This document shows, piece after piece, positions 1 to 5,735 of a DNA stretch of 10,536 bases. The translations under genes and the position numbers were made by a program. Below the pieces are notes generated by a model, which was not told the origin of the DNA, did no database searches, and worked only from the letters and a program-made list of their open reading frames with translations. Numbering within the stretch: the first letter of the stretch is position 1; each line of letters starts with the position of its first letter. The stretch comes from JAOTVV01 sp039591075 (GTDB taxonomy: Bacteria; Gemmatimonadota; Gemmatimonadetes; Gemmatimonadales; GWC2-71-9), in NCBI GenBank assembly GCA_039591075.1, contig JBDHEI010000078.1, forward strand, positions 1 to 10,536, given 5' to 3'.

Positions 1-371
<371 letters not shown>

Positions 372-381
372 CTCCCTCTTT

Positions 382-398
382 GTATCGCGACCCGATAC
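382..398 (+). other. Small hairpin in the 23S-5S spacer
   Basis: A perfect 6-bp inverted repeat, GTATCG (382-387) and CGATAC (393-398), with a 5-nt loop, sits in the ~58-nt spacer between 23S and 5S. It may mark an rRNA processing region. No tRNA is present in this spacer. The role is inferred from position only. Confidence 0.4.
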
Positions 399-428
399 CC
401 TTCCATCCACGTGGCCATCGCTTTTATT

Positions 429-546
429 GGCTGGCGACTAGCGCGACGGGGCCACACCCGTTCCCATTCCGAACACGGCAGTTAAGTCCGTCAGCGCCGA
501 TGGTACTATGCTTGAGAGGGCATGGGAGAGTAGGCCGTTGCCAGCC
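429..546 (+). rRNA. rrf: 5S ribosomal RNA
   Basis: This is a complete 5S rRNA of about 118 nt, a normal length. The closing helix I is visible: GGCTGGC (429-435) pairs with GCCAGCC (540-546). Internal landmarks are 'ttcccattccgaacacggca' (461-480), 'gttaagtccg' (481-490), 'cagcgccgatggtac' (492-506) and 'tgggagagtagg' (523-534), which match the conserved loop B/C and loop E/D regions of bacterial 5S. It follows 23S in the usual order and is the last gene of the rRNA operon. Ends are set from the helix I pairing and could differ by 1-2 nt. Confidence 0.96.
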
Positions 547-556
547 TCCACATACG

Positions 557-590
557 AAGGTCCAATGCCCCGCTGTGGGCGTTGGACCTT
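557..590 (+). terminator. rRNA operon terminator stem-loop
   Basis: A long inverted repeat starts 10 nt after 5S. AAGGTCCAATGCCC (557-570) pairs with GGGCGTTGGACCTT (577-590), a 14-bp stem with one G-U pair around a 6-nt loop (571-576). The position directly after 5S and the stem strength support a transcription terminator. The downstream sequence 'ctgtaaat' lacks a proper T-tract, so it is not a textbook intrinsic terminator and may act partly as an rRNA 3'-processing stem. Confidence 0.75.
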
Positions 591-760
591 CTGTAAATGG
601 GGGAGTGTGGTCGGCCGGTCTGCGACGTGGGTGACGCCAGGTGCCACGAACGGCGGACGTGGGTGCAATGCAATCACCTTCGTCTGGGAGTGGGCCATGT
701 TGCCGACATCACCAGTGGACCGGCTGCGGGAGCTGCATCGTTTCGCCACATACGCCGAAC

Positions 761-775
761 TCGAACGTCGTTCGA
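761..775. repeat. 15-bp palindrome, operator-like
   Basis: TCGAACG (761-767) and CGTTCGA (769-775) form perfect 7-bp arms around a single central T. Such short, odd-centred palindromes are typical protein-binding sites. They can also form weak hairpins. It lies ~280 nt before the MarR-family gene, with no divergent gene nearby. The binding protein, if any, is unknown. Confidence 0.4.
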
Positions 776-814
776 TATCTGTCTTAACAGCCACTTTTGC
801 AAGGGGTTAGACGC

Positions 815-842
815 TCATACCTCGCGTGACGTATGATATGTC
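815..842. repeat. Two overlapping imperfect dyads, operator-like
   Basis: TCATAC (815-820) and GTATGA (831-836) are 6-bp inverted arms, with TC/GA (822-823 and 828-829) adding inner symmetry. A second dyad, GACGTATGATATGTC (828-842), is symmetric at 12 of 14 non-central positions and shares the GTATGA arm. Overlapping dyads in an otherwise gene-free region suggest a regulator-binding site. Chance occurrence cannot be excluded. Confidence 0.35.
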
Positions 843-915
843 TTGCGGCCGCGCGTCCTTCTCGTGCGGTGCGCGTGGCGCAGCGTCCGACGTTCGCGAG
901 CGCTGCCGCACCGGC

Positions 916-944
916 TTGTTGCGCTGGGCGAGGCCAAGTATATT
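916..944 (+). promoter_or_regulatory. Candidate promoter of the marR gene
   Basis: A TTGTTG hexamer (916-921) lies 17 bp upstream of TATATT (939-944), which matches the sigma70 -10 consensus at 5 of 6 positions. The -35 matches only its first three bases. The predicted start point is near 951, giving a leader of about 100 nt to the ATG at 1055. The AT-rich patch stands out from its GC-rich surroundings. Confidence 0.45.
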
Positions 945-956
945 TAACCGCGTTAA
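944..956. promoter_or_regulatory. Candidate operator at marR promoter
   Basis: TTAAC (944-948) and GTTAA (952-956) are inverted arms around CGC. The dyad begins at the last base of the proposed -10 and covers the predicted start point. That is the position expected of an autorepressor site, and many MarR-family proteins repress their own promoter through AT-rich inverted repeats. The link to this regulator is inferred. Confidence 0.35.
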
Positions 957-1054
957 CTATCCCGAGTCGATGCGTCGGCTTCCCTCCTCTTGTCCACGGG
1001 GCCAGGTCCGTGGCGTTCCGGGCGCGCCACCAAGGTCCATACAAGGCTGATCGC

Positions 1055-1672
1055 ATGTCCAGCGAACGCGACTCGCAGGTGCTCAACGACTTCCTGGGAA
1101 GCGCCCAGATTTTCACGTCCGCCGTGAACGACCTCATGGTCGGGGAACTGAAGGAAGCGATCGGCGACGACGTCACCTACCCACAGATCAAGCTGCTCAA
1201 AATGGTGTCGCTCACCGAAGGCTACACGGTGAGCAACGTGGCCCAGTTCCTCGGTGTCAGCACAGCCGCGGCTAGCCGCGCGGTGGAACGGTTGGTCCGC
1301 CGGGGGCTGGTCAATCGTGCCGAGGCCGCGGAGGATCGACGCGCGGTCCGGCTCTCGCCCACGTCCAAGGGCCAGAGCGTGCTCGCCGAATACCAGCGGG
1401 CATCCTCCAAAGCGCTTCAGGCGGTCTTCGGGCACCTGTCGTGCGAGCAACTCCAACAGACGGGCGACCTCCTCGATCGGCTCTCGGTGAGTATCGTGGA
1501 GCGCGCCGACGGTGCCGAAGAAGTGTGCTTCCGGTGCGGGATTCACTTCCGCGACCGGTGCCTTCTGCGCCGGAACGAGAACCTCAGCTGTTTCTTCCAC
1601 CTCCATCAGCGGCGATCGGGAGGGGTGGGGGATGATGGGAAGACGGGAGACGGCGGTCGCCGCACCAAATAG
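1055..1672 (+). CDS. MarR-family transcriptional regulator with Cys4 C-terminal tail
   Basis: A 205-residue winged-helix DNA-binding regulator. Residues ~8-50 form the N-terminal dimerisation helices. The recognition helix region is around 60-85 (VSNVAQFLGVSTAAASRAVE), and the wing follows with 'AEAAEDRRAVRLSPTSKG' (89-106), which carries the DRR.v.L...G pattern typical of MarR. MarR proteins are usually 140-160 residues. This one continues into a tail with Cys158, Cys161, Cys169 and Cys179, then His182 and His184, and a Gly/Arg-rich end. The Cys pattern could bind zinc or an Fe-S cluster or sense redox state (inference). The ATG at 1055 was chosen because AAGG (1043-1046) lies 8 nt upstream and the family fold begins just after it. 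The open frame extends upstream to 833, but that part has no homology-like features. The gene is monocistronic between two non-coding gaps. The regulated genes are unknown. Confidence 0.85.
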   Translation: MSSERDSQVLNDFLGSAQIFTSAVNDLMVGELKEAIGDDVTYPQIKLLKMVSLTEGYTVSNVAQFLGVSTAAASRAVERLVRRGLVNRAEAAEDRRAVRLSPTSKGQSVLAEYQRASSKALQAVFGHLSCEQLQQTGDLLDRLSVSIVERADGAEEVCFRCGIHFRDRCLLRRNENLSCFFHLHQRRSGGVGDDGKTGDGGRRTK

Positions 1673-1721
1673 GACGCCACATCACACCGTGACGCCCAAG
1701 CGCCGCGGCTAGTCGGCCATC

Positions 1722-1747
1722 ATGGCGTGGTGCGCTGCCCACGCCAT
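1722..1747 (+). terminator. Possible terminator hairpin after marR
   Basis: ATGGCGTGG (1722-1730) and CCACGCCAT (1739-1747) form a perfect 9-bp stem with an 8-nt loop, 49 nt past the marR stop. No T-tract follows, so termination is only a suggestion based on location between two transcription units. Confidence 0.4.
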
Positions 1748-1768
1748 CCACGCGCACCAGATGAGCTG

Positions 1769-1789
1769 CCCCGCCTAGCGGGGTAGGCG
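1769..1789 (+). other. Alternative GC-rich hairpins upstream of era
   Basis: Two mutually exclusive stems overlap here: CCCCGC (1769-1774) with GCGGGG (1778-1783), or CGCCTA (1772-1777) with TAGGCG (1784-1789). No T-tract follows. They may belong to the end of the marR transcript or insulate era. No specific function can be assigned. Confidence 0.3.
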
Positions 1790-1835
1790 AGCGGGGAGCC
1801 CTCCCTCACCCCTCCCCGGCAGTGTAGCTTGTGGG

Positions 1836-2723
1836 ATGCAGCTCCCTCCCGCAACGCGCTGCGGCACGATCGTGCTCGCCGGCCGGCCGAATGTCGGGAA
1901 ATCGACGCTCCTCAATGCGCTCGTGGGAACCGACCTGGCGATCACGAGTCCTAAACCGCAGTCCACGCGTCAGCCGGTCGTGGGTATCCGCACAGAGGGC
2001 AGCGTCCAGCTGGTCGTGATCGATCCTCCCGGCCTCCTCGAGCCCCACTATCTGCTCCAACGGACCATGGTGGACGAGGCGGTCGAGGTGGTTCGCCAGG
2101 CCGACGCCGTTCTGCACCTCGAGCGTGCTGACGAGACACCCGGGCCACCCCTCGCGTCCCTCCTGCCGAGCGGGGCCGTTGGCCCGCGGCCCGTGGCCAC
2201 GGTTGTCACCGCGATCGATCTCGTGGAGCAACCACACAGGCCCCGGTCAGAGGGCCCCACGTTCTACGTGAATGCCCGGGCCGGTGACGGACTGGGGGAT
2301 CTTGTCAGCTGGTGTGCCGCTCACGTTCCGGTGGCGCCCTTTCGCTACGATCCCGACGATGTGAGCAGTCAACCGGTGCGGTTCTTCGTCGGGGAGTTCG
2401 TGCGCGAGGCAGCGTTCGATCTCCTGCAGCAGGAGATCCCGTATTCGGTGGCCGCACGCGTCGACGAGTTTCGAGAGGGCTCGAACCCGCTATATATTCG
2501 GGTCACGGTCTTCGTCGAGCGAGCATCACAGAAGGGCATGGTGGTCGGCGACGGAGGCCGCACCATCAAGCGCCTCGGTGCGGCGGCACGGCAGCGGATC
2601 GAGTCACTGCTCGGTCAGCAGGTGTATCTCGATCTCTGGGTCAAGGTGTTGCCTCGATGGCGGAAATCGCCCGAGCTGCTCCGGCGGCTCGGATTTCGTG
2701 TGCCAACCGTGAGGAGCCCATGA
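1836..2723 (+). CDS. era: GTPase Era, 16S rRNA-binding ribosome assembly factor
   Basis: Era binds the 3' end of 16S rRNA and helps mature the 30S subunit in the cytoplasm. The protein has 295 residues, the usual length. The N-terminal GTPase domain shows G1 GRPNVGKS (16-23), the Era-type switch I segment KPQSTRQPVVGI (40-51) and G3 DPPG (63-66; most Era have DTPG). The G4 position reads TAID (125-128) in place of NKxD, and G5 is the weak 'VNARAG' (145-150). The C-terminal KH domain is well conserved: EIPYS (200-204), the GxxG loop GDGG (238-241) and the end segment VKVLPRWRKSPELLRRLG (269-286). No clear Shine-Dalgarno precedes ATG 1836; G1 begins 15 residues in, as expected. The gene leads a four-gene unit and overlaps the next gene by ATGA. 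The degenerate G4 suggests altered nucleotide preference or affinity, although the RNA-binding half looks normal. A generic Era-like GTPase is the only alternative; the KH end makes Era most likely. Confidence 0.92.
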   Translation: MQLPPATRCGTIVLAGRPNVGKSTLLNALVGTDLAITSPKPQSTRQPVVGIRTEGSVQLVVIDPPGLLEPHYLLQRTMVDEAVEVVRQADAVLHLERADETPGPPLASLLPSGAVGPRPVATVVTAIDLVEQPHRPRSEGPTFYVNARAGDGLGDLVSWCAAHVPVAPFRYDPDDVSSQPVRFFVGEFVREAAFDLLQQEIPYSVAARVDEFREGSNPLYIRVTVFVERASQKGMVVGDGGRTIKRLGAAARQRIESLLGQQVYLDLWVKVLPRWRKSPELLRRLGFRVPTVRSP

Positions 2724-2890
2724 GCCTCTCCCCCGACTTGCTCGAGATCCTCGTCTGCCCAAAGTGCAAGGGGGACCTCGAGTACCGGCAGGACCCGGCA
2801 GAGCAGCTGGTTTGCCAGGCGTGCCGCTTGATCTATGCAGTCGAAGACGAAATCCCGATCATGCTGATCGATGAGGCTACGGCGTTCTGA
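2720..2890 (+). CDS. Trm112-like/UPF0434 small zinc protein
   Basis: A 56-residue protein of the Trm112p-like family (bacterial YcaR/UPF0434 type). The zinc-binding knuckles are visible as C13-P-K-C16 and C32-Q-A-C35. The start 'LLEILVCPKCKGDLEY' and the ending 'LIYAVEDEIPIMLIDEA' match the family pattern closely. In eukaryotes and archaea Trm112 activates and stabilises methyltransferases acting on tRNA, rRNA and release factors. The partner of the bacterial form is not well defined. The start codon overlaps the era stop (ATGA, 2720-2723), so translation is probably coupled. Its own 3' end overlaps the next gene by 20 nt. Lying directly behind an rRNA-binding GTPase fits a translation-related role, but that is inference. 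Confidence 0.9.
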   Translation: MSLSPDLLEILVCPKCKGDLEYRQDPAEQLVCQACRLIYAVEDEIPIMLIDEATAF

Positions 2891-3854
2891 GCCGATCGCG
2901 TTCCTGATCCTGCTTGCGCTGGGGCAGCCCGCGCAGGGGCAGGTCGTGGCCAATCCCGAAGAGGGAGGCGCCACCTTCCTCCTGCTTCCGGTCGGCGCCC
3001 GGGCGTCCGCGTTGGGACAGGCCGCCATCGCCGACGATGGGAATCCGGAGGCCATCTTCTGGAACCCGGCGGGACTCGCGACGCTTCGCTCGAGCCAGGT
3101 GGCGTTGCACTACGCGTCGACGTTCGCGTCCGACAACACCGCCATATCGGGGAACGCAACGATCGGTCGCCTGGGCGTGGTTGGGCTCGCCTTCTATCTA
3201 GTTGATTTCGGCAGCCAGGAAGTCCTACCGGGTCCGGGACTGCCGATCGGACGGCTGTCGGTCAAGAACCTGGAACTCCTCGCGTCGTACGGCACCGAAC
3301 TCACCAACGACCTCGCCTTCGGCGTCAATTACAAGCTGATTCAATTTCGCCAGGACTGCTCGGGCGACTGCACAACGGCACGGTCGCTGGTCGGCACGAC
3401 CCACGGTGTCGACATCGGGATCCAGTACGCCATTGGCGCCAACGACGACTTGCGGATCGGAATGGCGATCCGCAACGCCGGATTCGCGCTGCAGCTGGAG
3501 AACCGGGATCAGGCCGATCCGCTGCCCACCAGGGTACAGGTGGGTGTGGCCTATCGGGTGCCTCTGTCGCAGCCCAGCGGCATGGACGAGCGCTTCGACG
3601 CTCGGATTCTCGTCGACCTGCAGGACGCCTGGGGCCAGTACGACAACCCGGACGCGCGCATCGGTCTCGAGTTCGGGTATGGGGAAATTGTCCGACTCCG
3701 CTCGGGGTACGCCATTCTTCACTCGGAAACCTCCGGCCCCTCGGTGGGCGTGGGTCTCCGGTTCGGGCGGCTCGAGCTCGATTTCGCGCGCATCTTCTAC
3801 GATTCCTCCAGCTTCGACGAGCCGGTCCACATCAGTCTCAGAGCGAGCCTGTAG
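2871..3854 (+). CDS. PorV/UPF0164-type outer-membrane beta-barrel protein
   Basis: A 327-residue exported protein. Residues 1-23 look like a signal peptide: basic RLRR, hydrophobic IAFLILLAL, and likely cleavage after AQG (21-23). The family signature follows at 33-70, including 'LLLPVGARASALGQAAIA' and 'NPEAIFWNPAGLA', as in PorV/PorQ and UPF0164 proteins of the FadL-like barrel type. The rest alternates in the manner of beta-strands and ends in 'HISLRASL', with a C-terminal barrel-like strand. Cys163 and Cys167 could form a small disulfide loop. PorV is a type IX secretion component in Bacteroidota; here the barrel family is clear but a secretion role is not shown. ATG 2871 overlaps the Trm112-like gene by 20 nt and has no strong Shine-Dalgarno of its own, so coupled translation is likely. 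One nucleotide separates its stop from the next gene's start. Confidence 0.82.
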   Translation: MRLRRSEPIAFLILLALGQPAQGQVVANPEEGGATFLLLPVGARASALGQAAIADDGNPEAIFWNPAGLATLRSSQVALHYASTFASDNTAISGNATIGRLGVVGLAFYLVDFGSQEVLPGPGLPIGRLSVKNLELLASYGTELTNDLAFGVNYKLIQFRQDCSGDCTTARSLVGTTHGVDIGIQYAIGANDDLRIGMAIRNAGFALQLENRDQADPLPTRVQVGVAYRVPLSQPSGMDERFDARILVDLQDAWGQYDNPDARIGLEFGYGEIVRLRSGYAILHSETSGPSVGVGLRFGRLELDFARIFYDSSSFDEPVHISLRASL

Positions 3855-3855
3855 C

Positions 3856-4698
3856 ATGTGGCGGGGATGGTGTCTCGGTACCACGCTCCTTTGCGTGGGC
3901 TCGACACCAACGCTCACGGCGCAGGTTTCGGGCATGCCATGGCTTCCGGTTCAAGCCCGCGTCGCGCCCGCACCCACGCTCCAGCGCCCCGACCAACCTG
4001 CGCTTTGGCTTCCCCCAGTCACATCGGCCGTCCTGCCCGGGATCGGCCAGTTTCTCCACGGGCAGAACCGCGGCGCCGTCTATCTCGCGATCGAGGGTCT
4101 GTTTCTGATTCGGTTCTTTGCGTTTCACGCCGAAGGACGGCGCGAGAGCCGGGAGTATCACGATCTGGCATTCACCGTTGCGAGGGCGACGTTTCAGCCC
4201 ATGACGCGCGACACGCTGTTCGAGTATTTCGAGCAACTCGGCAAGTTTCTCGAAAGCGGACCGTTCGACACCGATCCGGGACCTGCGCTGGTACCCCCCT
4301 TGGACGAACGTACCTACAACGGCAGCATCTGGGCGCTTGCGAGGCGGACCTTCTTGCCGGAGCCAGATTCCATCGCGGATGTGGATTCGGAGGAGTACCA
4401 ACGCGCGCTCGAGTTCTACCGGCAACGCGCGGTGGGGCCAAATTTCGAGTGGTCGTGGCGGAACGCAGGACTCGAACAGGACCTGTATCGCCAGAGCATC
4501 CGACGCAGCGACGAGGGATTCCGGCAGGCCACCCAGCAACTGGGTCTTCTGCTTGCCAATCACCTGATCAGCGCGATCGACGCGCTGATCACGGGCCGAC
4601 TGAGGAGCAACGGCCAGACGGTCGATGTTCAGGCAGCCGTCCTGACCCGATCCGATGGCGGGTGGCACGCGCTCGCCGCCGTGCTGGTAAGGTTCTGA
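3856..4698 (+). CDS. Secreted DUF5683-like protein of unknown function
   Basis: A 280-residue protein with an N-terminal hydrophobic segment (GTTLLCVGSTPTLTA, 8-22) that reads as a signal peptide cut near LTA|Q. A second apolar stretch at ~56-90 contains SAVLPGIGQFLHGQ (57-70) and 'GAVYLAIEGLFLIRFFAF' (73-90), resembling the 'LPGxGQ...G...G' pattern of DUF5683 proteins. The remainder is helical and charged, with 'YNGSIWALARRTF' (154-166) and 'LLANHLISAIDALI' (232-245). ATG 3856 was chosen because it falls 1 nt after the porV stop, gives a signal peptide, and excludes the long overlap that the open frame back to 3406 would imply. An alternative frame of similar length overlaps it but has the Arg/Pro-rich composition of a shadow. 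Pairing with a PorV-like barrel suggests an envelope role (inference). The molecular function is unknown. Confidence 0.72.
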   Translation: MWRGWCLGTTLLCVGSTPTLTAQVSGMPWLPVQARVAPAPTLQRPDQPALWLPPVTSAVLPGIGQFLHGQNRGAVYLAIEGLFLIRFFAFHAEGRRESREYHDLAFTVARATFQPMTRDTLFEYFEQLGKFLESGPFDTDPGPALVPPLDERTYNGSIWALARRTFLPEPDSIADVDSEEYQRALEFYRQRAVGPNFEWSWRNAGLEQDLYRQSIRRSDEGFRQATQQLGLLLANHLISAIDALITGRLRSNGQTVDVQAAVLTRSDGGWHALAAVLVRF

Positions 4699-4704
4699 CT
4701 TCAA

Positions 4705-4733
4705 TTGACTTGCGAGGAGAGGGCGCCTAAGTT
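4705..4733 (+). promoter_or_regulatory. Candidate promoter for the GGDEF/zinc-ribbon pair
   Basis: TTGACT (4705-4710) matches the -35 consensus at 5 of 6 positions. A 17-bp spacer leads to TAAGTT (4728-4733), a TAnnTT-type hexamer. The predicted start is near 4740, giving a ~30-nt leader. An alternative -10, TACAAT (4746-4751), matches sigma70 at 5 of 6 positions but has no -35 at proper distance. The 71-nt gap is the only sizeable one between 1836 and 6620. Confidence 0.5.
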
Positions 4734-4769
4734 TTGCTGAATTCTTACAATTAGGGGTCACAAGGGACG

Positions 4770-5717
4770 GTGCGGACGCGTCCGACAGTAATTCACTTCT
4801 CGCCCATTGAGCGTCCAGTCCCCGACCTGATCACGGCCTGGGCTGGTGCGATCCAGTATCCCCTCGTCCATCTCTCCGAGCAGAGCGCCGTCGAGATTGC
4901 CGCGCTACGAAATCCGCCATCGTTGATCGTCATCGATGCCGACGGTGCCGGCGCGGACGGCATAGGACTGTGCCATGCGCTGAAGCGCGACCCGTACACG
5001 GCGATCGTTCCCATCGTCGTGGTGTCCGGGCGACACAGTGCGGAGCGTGTGCGCGAGTGGTTCGAGGCAGGAGCGGACGAGGTGCTCACGGCGGTCGTCG
5101 GACCGGAGGAGCAGCGAAGCCGGCTCGGTGTGTTGCTCGCGCGAAGCGAGCGGATGGTGGCGGTGCACCCCTCGACCCGCCTTCCCGGGACCACGGAAAT
5201 CGAGCGGTCTATCCGAGTCCGGCTCGAGTCGGGCGGACATTTTGCGGTTTGTTACGCCGATCTCGATCACTTCAAGGAGTTCAACGATCGCTACAGCTAC
5301 TACGACGGCGATCGCGTTATCTTGATCCTGTCGCGCATCCTCCGAGACGTGGTGAAGGGGCTGAGTCCGGACGACGGATTCGTCGGGCACATCGGTGGTG
5401 ACGATTTCATCATCGTGTTGTCGCTCGGGGTGGTTCAGGAGATCTGTGCCGAGATTATCGGCGTGTTCGACACGCTGATCCCTTTCCAATACAGTGCGCA
5501 AGATCGTCGGGCCGGCTATTTCTTCGGCAAGGATCGAAGGGGACATCTGCATCGCGTCCCGCTGATGACCCTCTCCATCGGGATCGTCACCAACGAGCGG
5601 CGGCGCTTTACGCACCCGGCGGAGGTGAGTGAGCTAGCGACGGAAATGAAGAGCTACGCCAAGACACTGCCCGGATCGGTGTTCGTGGTCGATCGGCGGC
5701 GGGATGCCGGGGAGTAG
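4770..5717 (+). CDS. Receiver-like/GGDEF-domain protein, atypical diguanylate cyclase
   Basis: A 315-residue cytoplasmic two-domain protein. Residues ~5-125 form a receiver-like domain: Asp56 in SLIVIDAD is the likely phospho-acceptor and Ser86 (VVVS) is the switch residue. The conserved Lys is replaced by Ala108 (GADEVLTAV). Residues ~130-310 form a GGDEF domain, beginning with STRLPG (136-140 region). It contains YADLDHFKEFND (162-173), which keeps the Asp and Asn that bind metal and guanine, and GD at 180-181. The signature reads GGDDF (209-213) in place of GGDEF, and no RxxD inhibitory site is seen before it. The protein may make c-di-GMP weakly, or have become a c-di-GMP or nucleotide sensor; the sequence does not decide. 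GTG 4770 follows AAGGGA at a tight 2-nt spacing, with GGGG further up. It is co-directional with, and 18 nt from, the zinc-ribbon gene. Confidence 0.8.
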   Translation: MRTRPTVIHFSPIERPVPDLITAWAGAIQYPLVHLSEQSAVEIAALRNPPSLIVIDADGAGADGIGLCHALKRDPYTAIVPIVVVSGRHSAERVREWFEAGADEVLTAVVGPEEQRSRLGVLLARSERMVAVHPSTRLPGTTEIERSIRVRLESGGHFAVCYADLDHFKEFNDRYSYYDGDRVILILSRILRDVVKGLSPDDGFVGHIGGDDFIIVLSLGVVQEICAEIIGVFDTLIPFQYSAQDRRAGYFFGKDRRGHLHRVPLMTLSIGIVTNERRRFTHPAEVSELATEMKSYAKTLPGSVFVVDRRRDAGE

Positions 5718-5722
5718 TCGTT

Positions 5723-5727
5723 GGAGG
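5723..5727 (+). promoter_or_regulatory. Shine-Dalgarno that sets the zinc-ribbon gene start
   Basis: GGAGG lies 8 nt before ATG 5736, an ideal spacing. It rules out the in-frame upstream TTG at 5721, which would put the ribosome site inside the coding sequence. Confidence 0.8.
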
Positions 5728-5735
5728 TTGCACCC

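Larger units (their letters stand above)
595..1054. other. Gene-free region between rRNA operon and marR gene
   Basis: No convincing gene is seen in these 460 nt. Open frames that cross it run through 5S or the terminator and have no recognisable product. The stretch holds several dyad symmetries (761-775, 815-842, 944-956) and a candidate promoter (916-944), all annotated separately. I looked for tRNA-like folds, including the GTTCGAT at 770-776, and found no supporting stems. Confidence 0.6.

Noticed and set aside
750..795. Possible tRNA around GTTCGAT with a nearby 'cca'
   Set aside because: The T-stem and acceptor stem do not pair, and no D or anticodon arm can be drawn.
508..836. Small + frames crossing the end of 5S rRNA and the following gap
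   Set aside because: They run through the 5S gene or the terminator stem, lack ribosome sites and resemble no family.
833..1054. N-terminal extension of the MarR protein to 833
   Set aside because: The extension is Arg/Pro/Ala-rich without family similarity. ATG 1055 has a Shine-Dalgarno and places the MarR fold at its normal distance.
3858..4730. Overlapping + frame of 290 residues in the DUF5683-like region
   Set aside because: Its translation is Arg/Pro-rich without signal peptide or structure pattern, while the 3856 frame has a signal peptide and a recognisable LPGIGQ segment.
5220..5420. Hypr-type GGDEF (cGAMP synthase) specificity
   Set aside because: The guanine-contacting Asn and the Asp of the GD pair (172 and 181) are retained, whereas Hypr enzymes have a Ser at the Asp position.
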